A stretch of DNA of 64,000 nucleotides. Origin: Melanopsichium pennsylvanicum. Its lineage: Eukaryota; Basidiomycota; Ustilaginomycetes; Ustilaginales. Shown here in pieces: positions 1-11,660 of this stretch. Position 1 is the first letter of the stretch. Each line of letters opens with the position of its first letter. The notes beneath the pieces were generated by a model. It made no database searches. It had not been told where the DNA came from and was given only the letters and a program-made list of their open reading frames with translations. The stretch is taken from the NCBI GenBank assembly GCA_900208305.1, contig OAPG01000022.1, forward strand, positions 363,940 through 427,939. The letters are read 5' to 3'. A program made the position numbers and the translations under genes.

Positions 1-2573
1 CGGTCTTGGTCAAAGAAGCAAATGTGATCAGCAAGGAGCTTGACAAACGCGTGACCTACCAGTTCACCGTCGTCGACGACTTCCCTTTGGCAATCCCCAC
101 TTCCGGCGTCGAAGCTATTGCAGGATTGACTGAGTTCGACCATGTCTCCGATCCAGATCTCGCCAACTGCGCAAAGCCTTGCATGGGCATCAAGGTGCTA
201 GACTACGTCCATAGCACATGCTACGTCTGGTCGATGCCAAAGTTCGAAGCGCGACTGCAAAAGATGCGCAATTTGTACACCTTTGTGGACAAGCCCGAGT
301 ATAGCCAGCATTTCAATTGGTCAGACCCGTTCTACGAAGCTCCTCATCCAACGTACGCGTTCGTCGCGAGCACGATGGTACCTCTGAATCCCTTGTCAAG
401 GCAATTGAGCGCGAAATACCGCTTACCGCTAATGGACAGGCACACGGGCGCAGAGATCGGGAGTTGCTCGGTGGGGTTGAAATTTGTCAGTATCAATCCG
501 GTACCGATTGGTAGGGCTGGCGGAAGCTTGTCGGCGCCCAACGGAAGCTCACATCCTAGTTCCAGAGGCCCCAGCTCTCCGACTCCTTCCTCAATCAATA
601 GTCAAACTACAGGGGATCTTCCGGTGGGACAAAAGCTAGGCTTCCAAATCCTCGTAGACTCACTATCCGGCATCTCTCTCGACAACTTTTCAAGCATTCA
701 TCTTCAGGTTAAACTCAGCTCCTTTGCTGGTAATGCACTTGGAAAGGACGAGATCTATACCTCGGTTCCCAACGATCTCGCTTCCGAAGAGTGTATATCA
801 GAACTTCGCCTCCGGAGGACGCTTTCCTTTGTGCTCACGGAAGAGTCCATCGCGTGGTTGCGCAACGGTTACGCTCCCGTGGAGCTCTATGCCAAGGTAA
901 AACCTGATTATCTTGTCGGTTTGGAGGCGTACGATGATCAGAGGGAGGCCGAGGAGCGAGGTCAAGTACTGGGCAGACGAGAAGATTTTATGCCCTTGCA
1001 TGCTGTCAATGGGGTTGGTTTCTCTGTAAAAGGCAAAACGGCAACGTTGGGTAAGACTATGAAGGAGAGGCTTTCAGAGAACGAGATGAGAGGAGAAGAG
1101 AAGCACCACGTTCTAGCCTCTGTACAAATCTGCGAGCTTGATGCTTCGGGCGAGTACTTGCCTGTCCCTGTTCGAGCATCCTCAGCGCTTGACCCGGGGT
1201 CGTTCTTCTTACGCCAAGGTCTTCAACGCAAAGTGATCATCACGCTTTCACACGATTCTGGTCGGCAGTTTCCGTGGTCCAGGGTCACCAAGGTTTGGCT
1301 TGGCGATGTGCGGCTATTGGACGCAAGGGGCAGAGTTCACGGAGGAAAAGATTCGGATACGGTGGTACTCAAGACGCCACCAAAACAACAGGAGGTGGAA
1401 TTCAACCATAACGGAACCTCTACGCTGTCTGTGTGGGCTTGGTGGGATTCGTCGGTTCACGATTCGCTTCATTTGAATCGAACCACACCTTCGAACCACC
1501 GAGTGCTTATGCGACTTTGTGTTTCGGTTCAAGTGGACAAAGTCGCAACACCCGTCGAGTTGAGTATGGACATGGCAGTCAGTATCAATGCGAGAGATGC
1601 CAAACCACCGGGGAGGTTGATGAGTTTCATCGAGAGCGCTACGAGTGGAGGTAGGATGTTGAGCAAGACGACGGCGGTGTTTGGGGTGAAATTGACGCCG
1701 CCCATGATGAAGAGGTCGAAGGATTTATGGCGGCTGAACACGGGTGAGAGGTACGTTCGCGGACAAGAGGCGTTGAGGGGTTGGAAGGTTAGGGGTGTAA
1801 GTGTTGTCAGGGATTTCGAAGAGTTGAAGAGGAGGGAGGAGAGGAGGGTTGCGGTGGAAGGGGTTAAAACTTTGTTGAAAGTTCGACCGCCTTTAGCGCT
1901 TAGTGTAGGTAGTGGTGGAGAGGATGGCGAAGAGAGGAGTAAAGAGGAGCTGTTGGAAAAGACGTTGGGATGGTGGAAAAAGGCGGTTAGGGAGAGTAAA
2001 ATGTTGGTTCACATTGCTGATCAGCCTTCTGTCAACGACAATGTGGCTGTGAATGGTGCTTCCAGATCTAACGGGTTGAAGGACATGTTTACCGAAACCG
2101 CCACTTCTCCCGGTATAGGCGTGGAGGATTTTTCCCTTACAACAACACCACCCAAACTTGACCGAACACTCTCCTCTACCTCGTCGTCTTTGAGCAATGC
2201 CGTCGAACCACCCAAACTTACAGCGCAAGTGTCGCTCATCCCACGAACAGATACAGCCACGCACAAGGGTTACCTGCTCATGCCCACCGAAACACTAACC
2301 GATTCATGGACAAAACGATACTTTATCTTGCGTCGACCGTTTTTGCACGTGTACGAATCATCGTCCGAATTGCAAGAGATTATGGTGATACATGTCGGTA
2401 GTACCGTACGTGTAGAACACGATGAAAATCTCCAACGACTCCTAGATAGGCATTGCGTTTTTGGTTTGTATACCAGTAACAACAGTTATATGCTTCAGGC
2501 AAAGGATCAAGCAGATCTTCAGGGTTGGTTGGCCGCTCTCGACTCTTTGTACGCTCAAAATGGCGATGAATGA
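1..2573 (+). CDS. kin3: Kinesin-3 (Unc104/KIF1A, fungal Kin3 type), 3' part of gene
   Basis: The reading frame is open at the window edge (first full codon at base 3), so the motor, FHA and coiled-coil parts lie outside; about 856 C-terminal residues are present. Residues ~60-165 contain the conserved block of kinesin-3 tails (YVWSMPKFEARLQKMRNLY, then a W-x-DPFYE motif and IGSC), and the last ~95 residues form a pleckstrin homology domain starting at THKGYLL with the closing tryptophan helix (LQGWLAALDSL). This order is diagnostic for Unc104/KIF1A kinesins, plus-end motors whose PH domain binds phosphoinositides on vesicles; in Ustilago maydis the family member Kin3 moves early endosomes in hyphae. 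Residues ~185-205 and ~700-755 are low-complexity Ser/Thr linkers. No intron is needed. The TTG near base 6 is not a real start. Confidence 0.93.
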   Translation, partial: VLVKEANVISKELDKRVTYQFTVVDDFPLAIPTSGVEAIAGLTEFDHVSDPDLANCAKPCMGIKVLDYVHSTCYVWSMPKFEARLQKMRNLYTFVDKPEYSQHFNWSDPFYEAPHPTYAFVASTMVPLNPLSRQLSAKYRLPLMDRHTGAEIGSCSVGLKFVSINPVPIGRAGGSLSAPNGSSHPSSRGPSSPTPSSINSQTTGDLPVGQKLGFQILVDSLSGISLDNFSSIHLQVKLSSFAGNALGKDEIYTSVPNDLASEECISELRLRRTLSFVLTEESIAWLRNGYAPVELYAKVKPDYLVGLEAYDDQREAEERGQVLGRREDFMPLHAVNGVGFSVKGKTATLGKTMKERLSENEMRGEEKHHVLASVQICELDASGEYLPVPVRASSALDPGSFFLRQGLQRKVIITLSHDSGRQFPWSRVTKVWLGDVRLLDARGRVHGGKDSDTVVLKTPPKQQEVEFNHNGTSTLSVWAWWDSSVHDSLHLNRTTPSNHRVLMRLCVSVQVDKVATPVELSMDMAVSINARDAKPPGRLMSFIESATSGGRMLSKTTAVFGVKLTPPMMKRSKDLWRLNTGERYVRGQEALRGWKVRGVSVVRDFEELKRREERRVAVEGVKTLLKVRPPLALSVGSGGEDGEERSKEELLEKTLGWWKKAVRESKMLVHIADQPSVNDNVAVNGASRSNGLKDMFTETATSPGIGVEDFSLTTTPPKLDRTLSSTSSSLSNAVEPPKLTAQVSLIPRTDTATHKGYLLMPTETLTDSWTKRYFILRRPFLHVYESSSELQEIMVIHVGSTVRVEHDENLQRLLDRHCVFGLYTSNNSYMLQAKDQADLQGWLAALDSLYAQNGDE

Positions 2574-2602
2574 ATCGTGGGCAGTAGTGCAAATGAGAAG
2601 AA

Positions 2603-2624
2603 ATATATATATATATATATATAT
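2603..2624. repeat. (AT)n microsatellite
   Basis: An uninterrupted run of about 11 AT dinucleotides lies 30 bp after the kinesin stop codon, probably in its 3' UTR or terminator region. Confidence 0.9.
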
Positions 2625-2790
2625 GTATATGTACAGGATTCACTTGAATGATGCTCCTGGATTTGTCTTTTATGCAATGGGGTGTGGTGTGTATGTGATA
2701 AGGGGTGATGAAAGTTAAGTATTCCAGGTTGATGGTTGTGAAAGTCAAAAGTTGGGTCGAAGGCGAAAATAAAAATAAATTAAAAAGAAA

Positions 2791-2874
2791 TGGAGACTGC
2801 ATGAGTCGAACACGCGACCTTTCGCAAATTAGACAGATGCTAAGCGAACGCTCTACCAACTGAGCTAAACCCCC
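2791..2874 (-). tRNA. tRNA-Ala (AGC) with an 11-nt intron
   Basis: Read on the minus strand, a full cloverleaf folds by eye: a 7-bp acceptor (GGGGGTT with AGTCTCC), D arm GCTC/GAGC with loop AGTTGGTA, anticodon stem TTCGC/GCGAA, and T arm GCGTG/CATGC around TTCGACT, with discriminator A. The loop carries anticodon AGC followed after one base by an intron of about 11 nt, the usual site for nuclear tRNA introns. The 84-nt length equals a 73-nt mature tRNA plus 11. A-box (TAGCTCAGTTGG) and B-box-like (GTTCGACTC) promoter elements are internal. Confidence 0.93.
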
Positions 2875-4875
2875 CTCGATGACGATGGCTACTATAAATT
2901 GTGTTCATAGAGTATCACTATAAGCGAAAAACAATTGCTGGTAAAGGTAGCTTTTTGACGTGATCTGGAAGGAAGGATGGCGTGCCCTTTTAGCATGCGC
3001 TCGGCTAACAGAACATACATTTATTTTTGTTCACCAATTTTCGGCAAGAGGAAAAAGGTTGGTGCAGAATTTGACAGCTAAGACAGACCGAGTTGAGTGA
3101 ATGAGTGCATGAGGTTGGGTAAAATAAAAATAATAATGTATGGGTGTGGAATTGCGTGCTGAGGAGTATCAAGGAAGATATGACCTCTGCTCGTCATTTG
3201 ATGGTTGATGCCACCATACGCAATCCATTCGATTGCGTTTCGGATGGGTCAGTCGAGACAAAGAGAGAGTGAGTGTGAAAGAGTGCTTGCATTACCGATC
3301 CCGCCGTCTTTCTTCGAACATGATGAGGATCTTGACTTTTTCCACGCTTTGCGTTTTAAAGGAATTTGTTTTCACAGACGTATACGGCCTTTGTGACTGA
3401 TACGCTTCTCAATCCGTTCGAGTGAATCGATTCCCTAACTTTCAAGGTGTCGCAAAAGCAGGACAAGAACTTTGGACAGACGATTAGAACTGGATGAGTG
3501 GATCGGCGACAACAGGTTCTCTGGCCTTTGTTAACGTGAGAGAAGAAAATAAAAGAGAAAAGGGCGGGGCAAGGTGTCCACGAAGACCCCAAACACCCTG
3601 TTTTGAGTGCCACAAGTATGATGGCAGACATCGCCAGGTTGGGCTTCTGTATGTCTCACCGCCGACTGTAAAAAACGCAATCGCGATGATTGAACAAAGC
3701 ACATCATCTTCCTGAATCCCCGCCTTTTTTCTTCTTTCTTTTTTTTCCCCTCCTCTTTCTCGCTACAATCTGCTGGTAGAATGAACACCCTGCATCCTAG
3801 ATAATCCTTCAAACCAGATCCCACACAGCCTTTAGATCAGATCAGCTTTTCAGGACGCTAAGGCGCAAATTTGGCTGCTCCCATCCCGACTGCTTGTCGA
3901 TTACAGTTTACCTCTATAGTCGGAAAATGGGGGTGATGTTGCCATCAAGCTTCGTCTCACGTCAAAGAATAGTATCTTCTATCTCCTCTATCAAAACATA
4001 GCTTCCCACTCGGCAAGACCTTTGGTGCGCACGTTGCGCGATAGATACAGTACACTCTAGGCGGACACTCAAATCTCGCCTCTTTTGCAATTCATCATCA
4101 TTAGCTTCAATGCTACACTGACAAGGCAGGCGGCTTTCATGGCCAAACATTCCTCCCATCTCTTTAAAATTCTTGTTGTGGATTATGTGTGTGCGCCGAA
4201 ACTTGACTTTTTTTTTTTTTTTCTATATCCAACGGCCAAGTGAAACTTTCTCGCAATCATCATTTTCTTGCTTCTTCGTATGTTTGGGAAGAAAGCCGTA
4301 GCCGAGATCTAACCCTCCATCAATCCCCCTCTCTCCGCAAAGGAAACTTGTTTCACACAGACACTTAAACACGTTCGAACATTTACGCACAAGCGATGCA
4401 CGCAATGCATTCAGTCAGATACGCAACTCAGATCCCCTTCTTTTCAACTGCGGCCGAACCTAGTATGTGAGAAGAATTGCATATCGGTGCAGGGCACACG
4501 AATTATTTATGTGCTTGCATGAGAGTTTGGTGCCTGAATACCTTCCAAATCCGCCAAAGCGTTCATGTAGAGGACAATGTAGAGCACAGTGCGCGCGAAG
4601 GTAACGAAAGGTGTGGAAGTCTGCGTTATCCCATTTGCCATTGCATGAAGGGAGGAATCAATAAATAAATATGAAGAATTAAAATAAATAAATGCAGTCG
4701 CACCGGTCGACCCGTTAAATAGCGCCCCTTCCTCAACCCATCCCTGCCTTTTACTTGGTATCCCTCTGGAAGTCTCTTCAATTCTTACCTAAAGCTGCTT
4801 GTGCCAAAGGAAAAGTCAGCTACTGGACAACACTTTCACTTTACCTCCCGTGCTGGCTCGCAATCTCTAGAGAAA
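2875..4875. other. 2.0-kb intergenic region upstream of the urea transporter
   Basis: No supported gene; all ORFs here are under 100 codons and lack recognisable domains. The sequence is pyrimidine- and A-rich, with T runs near 3722-3750 and 4207-4222. GATA-type sites AGATAA (3799-3804) and CGATAG (4039-4044) are present, which would suit nitrogen control of the downstream urea transporter, but short matches like these are expected by chance. Confidence 0.6.
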
Positions 4876-7240
4876 ATGGCTGCAGACTCGATCCCGCCTC
4901 CTCTCTCGCAGGGAGTCGGGTACGGCGTAGTCCTCGGCTTCGGCTTGGCCTTTGCAGCACTCATGTTCTACATCACCCAACTCCTTTTCAAATTCAACAA
5001 AGAAGACCCATCGCATTTCGAAACATATTCCACCGCCGGTCGAAAGATCGGTACAGGTCTCACTGCTACCGCCGTCTTTTCGTCTTGGGCTTGGTCAACT
5101 GCCCTCCTCTCCTCCTCCCTTGTCACTTTCTCATACGGCATAGCTGGTGCTTGGTGGTTTGCCGCAGGATGTCTTGTACAAATCTCCGCTTTCGCACTTT
5201 TGGCAATTCAGAGTAAGCTCAAAACCCCACACGCACATACAGTGTTGGAAGTGGTAAAAGTCCGATATGGTACTTTTGCCCATTGGTTATACATGTTTTT
5301 TTGTTTGGCAAACAACCTCATTGCCATTGCCAACATGCTACTCGGTGCAAGTGCGACGGTCTCTGCACTCACAGGGATGCATATTATTGCCAGCACATTC
5401 TTGCTACCAGTAGGTGTGTGTCTTTACACTATCTCGGGTGGCCTCAAAGCAACCTTTTTGACCGACTGGATGCACAGTGTAGCACTGCTTATTATTGTGC
5501 TTTTCTTGACGCTCAAGACAATCACAAATACTGCTATAGAAAGTCCAGCTCATTTGTGGGAGCTGATCAAGGCTGCGAATGTCGGCAATCCCATAAGTGG
5601 AAACCACAACGGAAGCGTACTTACCATGACCTCCAAAGGCGCGGTTGAATTCGGTATTTTGCACACGCTCGGAAATTTTGGCTTGGTTGGTAAGTTTATT
5701 GATTTTCGCCCCGCCCTACTTCCACACACAAAAATCCAATATTATTGTTCCCACCAACCTGCAGAAATTGACAGCTGCCACCAAGCAACCACCTCATTTC
5801 TTGGCGTACCCCATCTTTGAAACCACCATACTCACTCGAAACATTCTCAATCGTCGAATCTTTCTATTCCTACGTAACTCTACCTCTTTTCTCTTTCGTC
5901 TTGGACTTTTTCCAGTTATGGACTCAAGTTATTGGCAAAAGGCTTACTCGGCCGATATTGCAGCAGCTGTTCCAGGTTACGTGCTGGGTGGAGTGCTGTA
6001 CTTTGGTCTACCGTGGTGTTTGGGTACAGTTATGGGTCTCGCCGGTTGGTCTCTCCAGAACAACCCCATATGGCCAGCTTATGGCCGCTCTCTCAGCTCC
6101 AAAGAGCTTTCGGATGGTCTACCCTTGGCCTACGCCGCGCTTGCGGTTGCTGGAAAAGGTGGAGCTGTTGCGGTGGTTATTTTGATCTTCATGGCTGTGA
6201 CATCGACCACATCGGCACAGCTCATCGCCGTATCTTCAATCGTCTCATCCGACGTTTATCACACCTATATCAACCCAAAGGCATCCGATAAGTCGGTCAT
6301 CCGTGTCTCTCGCGCAGCATGCATTGGCTTTGCGATCTTTGCGAGCGCATTTAGCACGATGCTTTTCTACGTTGGTATCAGTTTAACTTGGACGTTGTAC
6401 TTTTTGGGATTAATTACGTGTCCCGCCATGGTGTCGTTGCCGTTGACAATTTTGTGGAAAAAGCAGACATGGCTTGCTGCGGTTGTAAGCCCTGTGGTTG
6501 GAATGGCAGCTGGAATTGCGACATGGCTGGGTACCGCGAGTAAGTACGGAAATGGGGTGTTAAATGTTACTACGACAGGCGAATTACTGCCCTGTATGTG
6601 GGGTACCATCGTCGCTGCGTTTGTCCCGGCGATTTTGAGTCCATTGATCACGTGGATCAGGCCAGATCCTATTGACTTTGCTTGGGAAAAGTTCAGCGAT
6701 ATCAAATTGATCCAGGACGACTCAAGCTCTTCTACGGTCAACCTTCCTCAACTTAACGAGTCCAACGATGGTTCGGCTTCCCCTCATTCGCCACGTGACA
6801 AGAACTTCGACACCGAAAAGAACACCAATGCGATCACCACTCTCCATGGACAAGCTGTCGGATCGCCCTCCAAGGACCGCCCATTTAGCGAGGCGGAGGA
6901 GCGATACATGAGACGCCAATCACGTATCGCTGGATGGGTAGGACTCTTCCTGTTCATTTCAGTATGGGTTCTGTGGCCGTTCATTATGTACGCGGCCAAG
7001 TACGACTTCAGCAAGCCATTTTTCACAGGTTGGGTCGTCGTTGCGATCATCTGGGCCTTTGTCGCATTGCTCATCTTCACTTTCTTGCCATTATGGGAGG
7101 GAAGGAGGCTCATCAGCCGCATCTTGATTGCTCTGGTCACTGGCAAGGGGCCACAAAAAGATGATCCAAGTGTAGATGAAGGTCAGACCAGCTCCCCTTC
7201 CGACTCAAGCAGCTCCAATGCTCATTTCCAACAAAATTGA
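4876..7240 (+). CDS. DUR3: Urea active transporter, Dur3 type (SSS family)
   Basis: A spliced gene, join(4876..5689, 5916..7240), 712 residues. It encodes a polytopic membrane protein of the sodium:solute symporter family, Dur3 branch, expected at the plasma membrane as a high-affinity urea/H+ (and polyamine) importer. Diagnostic pieces are the N-terminal ETYSTAGRKIGTGLTA segment, the long hydrophobic core with about 14-15 membrane helices, DSSYWQKAYSA just after the splice junction, and the IFMAVTSTTSAQLIAVSS helix. The 226-nt intron has a perfect GTAAGT donor (5690) and a pyrimidine-rich TCCAG acceptor (ends 5915); joining restores GLV-VMDSSYWQKAY, the family sequence. The start at 4876 is chosen because the in-frame stretch before it lacks another ATG. 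A ~90-residue polar loop (around residues 540-610) separates the last membrane helices. Confidence 0.93.
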
Positions 7241-9079
7241 CTTACGGCGACACCGTCACAACCTTTAAAGAGATCTATCTAGATGTTCCGCACTTCACAT
7301 CAATAAGACGTTGTTTGATACTCTTGACCTGAACAAATCCTCCGACATATGAGCCGTTTCACGAACACCTTCAGCGTCCCAAGGTCGACGTCCACGCAGC
7401 CTCTTTTTTTATTAACACAAACACTTGCATAGAATTTTATGATATAAAAGGCTAACAGCCTCGCCATAGGCGAGGTCGAGGTCGCTAACTCCATTCATAT
7501 GTCGGAACAGTTGCACGGAAAAGATGGTGATGAAGCTGAGGTTGTGTTTAGTTCCATTCTTACAGTGAGAGGCATACATTATGGGGGGAATTTAGGACTC
7601 GAGCACCTTTTTCGTACTTGTTATCAAGTTACAGTAAATTTTTATAAATCATTTTCTGTAATTAAAATTGATCTCGAAAAAAAAGGGATTTCTTGAACCG
7701 GTACATCTCACAATTTTTTTTTTTAATCATCGCCTTGTTTGCTCCCCTTCAAGCCTTTCATCTGTGCTTGAGTATGAGAGGTGGAAGTACAATACGATTA
7801 TTTAAAAGAAAACAGTAGCTAGTACTTTACTGTACTGTACAGTGTCACTGCTAAGCATGGGAAACAAAAAAAAACATTCCTTATGAAGAAATGAGGAAAC
7901 TGGAAAAAGCGGCTCTCGTGCTGCGGTTGCCTTTATTTTTCATTTTTTGACACATCCAATGCGACACGTCAAAAAGCGCCATTTTTTCGATAGTTTTCTG
8001 CAGAACCAAGTGTGCAAACTGCTGTTTTGGTATACTGTACTGTAAATTTGTCTTGTCCGTTCAAAGGGAAGCATAATGTTTGAATCACTTGGTTTGAAGA
8101 GCTTCTATCAGCTCATAGGAGAAATGACCATCACCACCTCTGTTGTTGAAAATGCGAACCTGGTTGAATTGAGACCCGTACTGCAGAACGCATCTTTGAG
8201 GCTGATCTCAAAGTGGGGCGTGACAAGACAAGACAGCGTTCTGACGGGAAGTTAGATTGTGATCAACGTCTTGGCTGCCCATGGTTGCAAAAATGGGCGT
8301 CATAAGCTTTAGTAATGCTAAAGTAGTATATTTCTTGGCCCGGGAGTTCCGTGTTCGAGTGCAGAACTCTACTCTTGCATGTAAGCACTCGATCATGAGG
8401 CTGATTTGGATGGTTTCATCGAAAAGCTGAGTTCGCAGAGGACGTAGCTGAGTCCACATGTGGAAAGTTGTCGTCTATGCACATGTACAAGTGCGACGTC
8501 AAGGTAGAGCTCAAGCTTGTCTCGTCACGTCTGATTTGCTCTGTAGATAACAACTCAACTGTCTCCCCTCTGCCTGTTCGCATCCTTGTCCAACTACTGC
8601 CCTTGCCTTCCCTAGTCTTCGCAGGCAGGTTCAGAAACACTTCAAATTTGATGAATCCCCTACTTAGTACAGTAGCTGCTCGCTCTGCGCCGGAAAGGTA
8701 TAAGTAGCATCAGGGGTATGATCAATCCTTGATCTTGTCCCCTTGCGGTCACCTCCTTTCTTTTCCTTTCAGTATTGATCTCATCTCAACTTTTCCTTGT
8801 CCATACGCCTAAGGCTCTGGTAGCCTTACATCATTTTCTCAACCCATACATCCTCTTCTTCACCAAAAAACGATTGAACGATCTGGTATCGTTCCCCTCT
8901 CTGCTCACCACTCATACCCTCGATACTTCATTTGACCCGACTTTGATAGTCAGTGTATTCCCATACTAGTTCGTCTCCTTTCGTTCATCCTCTTCTTTTG
9001 GCCGCCACCTCCCCTTTCGCCCAACACAACAACACACATAATTCTTTCTCACCGAGCCGCATCTCGAAAATCTTTGCCA
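7241..9079. other. 1.8-kb intergenic region upstream of a secreted-protein gene
   Basis: No supported gene. The region is AT-rich around 7600-8050 and contains TACTGTA/TTACAGTAA-type motifs at 7629-7645, 7824-7845 and 8031-8049, a motif that recurs in other intergenic regions of this window. A TATAAG box lies at 8699-8704, and a pyrimidine-rich leader ending in CTTTCAG (to ~8771) could be a 5'-UTR splice acceptor, which sequence alone cannot settle. Confidence 0.5.
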
Positions 9080-11359
9080 ATGGTTACCTCAACAAAGTTC
9101 GCCTCGCTTGTCGGAAGCCTCACTTTGGCCTTTGTTCTTGCATCTTCCCTCCACCCCGTACACACGGCTCCTGTTGCCGTCAGGCGTCAAGATGCAGGAG
9201 ATTCAGCTGCTGCACCTGCAGATTACATCAGCGTAGCTCAACCACAGATGTCTGAACAGGATATTTACGCGATGGGCATTCCTCAGTCCGACTCTACACC
9301 CACATCGAGCAACTTGGATGCAGTACTTCAAGCTGCAGCACAGGCAGCTTTGCGAGTGTCCAATCAGACAGCAAGCATCGTAAGTAGCTACGACGCCACC
9401 CCAGCACCCGCCACAGCCCCCGCTGGTGGCAATGCTACTTCCCTTGTCGCGAATGACACTGTTACGGCAACAAAGAGCAATGCAGACAGCAAGATGCAGG
9501 GAAATCCAGATGAAGGAGACCTTTACGCACAGGTTGTAGGTACTCCCGCTGGCGCACCTAGCACAGCTATAATGCAGGGTAACCCTGATCAAGGAGATGC
9601 TTATCGAAGTATTATCGCTGGTCAGATTGAACAGTTCGGAGCAAAGGCACGCAGAGCTTTCCAGACCACCGTGATGGAGACCAGGCAACTTGGCCAGTTG
9701 CAGAGCGAGTCGCAGGAAGTTGAACAGGCGGCTACTGGAGGAAGCGGTATGACTACTACGTCTATTGCCACGATGGTACCGACAGCTGATGCACCCACTG
9801 CGACTGAAGCAGCTACTTCTGCCAACGATGTTGCAGCTACTTCTGCGACTGATGCTGCAGCTACTTTCACCACTGATGCTGCAGCAACAAGTACAAGTGC
9901 TGCCACAACGGCTGTGGATAGTGGGCTCGCTAATGTTCCAGTAGCAGCGCCGGTGCCATCAGACTATAGCTCTCCTGAGGCGCCTGACACGTCCGCCGCT
10001 TTGCCTGGATCTTCTTCGACTGTTCCATCTGTAGCTACGGGTGTTGTGTCCTCTGCTGTCCCCACTGCCCCCGCCGCGCAACCCTCAACACCCGCTGAAG
10101 TGGCCTCCGTCTCAGCACCCAACGGCGTATCCTCGGTCTCGGCCCCTGCGGGTGTTCCTTCGGTATCAGTACCTGCCGGCGCCCCATCTGTGTCCGCCAA
10201 CGCTGCCGTCCCTTCAGTCTCTGCCTCCGTTGCAGTCACATCTGTCTCCGCTCCAGTAGCGTTTCCCTCTCTCAACCCCGCGGCAGCAGCAGCTATAACA
10301 ACTATGCCGAGCTCCAACGCAAACGCTGTTCCCACCGCATCAAAATCTGCCAAAGACCTCACCATGACATTTACCCTGCCAACCAAGTCCCTTCCTACCC
10401 AGATGGCTGGCTCAAATAAGGCAGATGACGATCAAGATGGAGATTGGAAAACCATGACGATCCTCGTCCCTGCCGGAGCATTTGGTGGAGTTGCGACCAA
10501 CATTGAACTGCCTGCTGTTAGCACCGGTGCAATTGCATCTAGTGCTGCTGCTGCTACTTCTTCCTCCACGTCTGTTGCTGTGGAGACCAATTCTGTCGTC
10601 ATTTCCAGTTCGTCTGCGACTGATGCTAGCAACACCGCCAGTGCTTCTGCCAAACAAAACGTCGAAGCAACTTCAACCGCAACTCCCACATTACCACCTA
10701 ATCTTTCAAGTTTCACATCGATGAAAGCAGAAACAACACCTGGAGTTTTGACCATTCCGTTAACAGGTGTCATTGACGGAACCACTTACTCGACTATGCT
10801 CACACTTACCATTCCTCGATTTGGTGGTCTCACTTCTCTCAACAATGCCGTTTCCACCACCACTAGCATTTCGGTCAGTGCTACTGGAAATGCGCAGAGT
10901 GCTGTTCAAACTAGTGCCGCACCGTCAAAAATTACTACTGCTGCTGCTGTTTCTTCTTCTTCTTCTTCTTCTTCGGCGAGTGCTAAAGCGATATCAAGTG
11001 CAAGTGTAGACCCTAGCTACATTTCTCCTGATGATACACCACCTCTGCTCAAATCTTCCATGACTTCTTCAACATCCACATCTGCTCCCAATGCAAGCCC
11101 AACTCAGAGCACCAGCGCAAACGGCGCAAACGTTGTTGATGATGCAGATGGTGACGATGATTGCGAAGAGTACGAAGACGATGACAACGACGCTAGTTCG
11201 ATGATTGATGCACAAAAGACCGCCGCGCCTAAAAGCTTACTAACCAAAGTCTGGGATTGGGTTACAGGGAAACCTCTGAACGAGAGAGATTTCAATGATA
11301 ACTACCAGTACGTCTACGAAGAACGCACAAGCGACGAGTTCTATCACGCTCAAGAGTAA
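9080..11359 (+). CDS. Secreted Ser/Thr/Ala/Val-rich mucin-like protein with short repeats
   Basis: 759 residues, family not recognised. An N-terminal signal peptide is clear: positively charged start, hydrophobic core (residues ~8-22), and a likely cut after HTA at residue 30; a dibasic RR at 35-36 suggests Kex2 processing of a short propeptide. The mature chain is dominated by Ser, Thr, Ala, Val and Pro, typical of heavily O-glycosylated fungal wall or secreted proteins. Two copies of a MQGNPD(E/Q)GD(L/A)Y motif start at residues 139 and 165, and six 9-residue units of the type APAGVPSVS fill ~340-398. The tail has an acidic cluster (~690-715), then LLTKVWDWVTGKP and a Tyr-rich end, with no GPI-type hydrophobic tail, so soluble secretion or wall binding is more likely. 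ATG 9080 is preferred; the upstream in-frame codon at 9074 is TTG. Confidence 0.8.
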   Translation: MVTSTKFASLVGSLTLAFVLASSLHPVHTAPVAVRRQDAGDSAAAPADYISVAQPQMSEQDIYAMGIPQSDSTPTSSNLDAVLQAAAQAALRVSNQTASIVSSYDATPAPATAPAGGNATSLVANDTVTATKSNADSKMQGNPDEGDLYAQVVGTPAGAPSTAIMQGNPDQGDAYRSIIAGQIEQFGAKARRAFQTTVMETRQLGQLQSESQEVEQAATGGSGMTTTSIATMVPTADAPTATEAATSANDVAATSATDAAATFTTDAAATSTSAATTAVDSGLANVPVAAPVPSDYSSPEAPDTSAALPGSSSTVPSVATGVVSSAVPTAPAAQPSTPAEVASVSAPNGVSSVSAPAGVPSVSVPAGAPSVSANAAVPSVSASVAVTSVSAPVAFPSLNPAAAAAITTMPSSNANAVPTASKSAKDLTMTFTLPTKSLPTQMAGSNKADDDQDGDWKTMTILVPAGAFGGVATNIELPAVSTGAIASSAAAATSSSTSVAVETNSVVISSSSATDASNTASASAKQNVEATSTATPTLPPNLSSFTSMKAETTPGVLTIPLTGVIDGTTYSTMLTLTIPRFGGLTSLNNAVSTTTSISVSATGNAQSAVQTSAAPSKITTAAAVSSSSSSSSASAKAISSASVDPSYISPDDTPPLLKSSMTSSTSTSAPNASPTQSTSANGANVVDDADGDDDCEEYEDDDNDASSMIDAQKTAAPKSLLTKVWDWVTGKPLNERDFNDNYQYVYEERTSDEFYHAQE
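10095..10275 (+). repeat. 27-bp coding minisatellite
   Basis: About six imperfect 27-bp units encode 9-residue repeats ending in SVS within the secreted protein. Units differ mostly by single residues, so length may vary between strains. Confidence 0.75.
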
Positions 11360-11660
11360 ATTGTTGTGTGTAAGTTCATCTTGGTCATGTCTTCCAATAA
11401 TCTTTCCTTTGTATGTTTGAGCAAATCATGTAGTGACGGGAAAACGTTTTGTAAAAAGAAGGGGGATTAAATCAACACCAAATCTCATTCTGTTCGTTTA
11501 TGTTTACCGAGTAGCGTGTCCATCCATGTCTCACTTGCTCACCAACCTCACCGTGAATCCATCAGCTAATCACGAGCACGCAAAAGTGTCGCACTGTAGG
11601 AGATGCTAAGATATTCATCCATTCAGAAGAGCACGAAACAAGTGCCGAGATTAAGGTATG
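11360..11660. other. Convergent 3' intergenic region
   Basis: About 300 bp between the stop codons of the secreted-protein gene (plus) and the Zn2Cys6 gene (minus). It must hold both terminators; no further feature is visible. Confidence 0.6.

Noticed and set aside
4801..4875. Upstream in-frame extension of the urea transporter ORF
   Set aside because: It has no ATG of its own in frame before 4876 and does not resemble Dur3 N-termini; it looks like leader sequence.
8775..8969. 64-codon ORF upstream of the secreted-protein gene
   Set aside because: Pyrimidine-rich leader sequence that yields Leu/Phe/Ser/Thr in every frame; no sign of coding.
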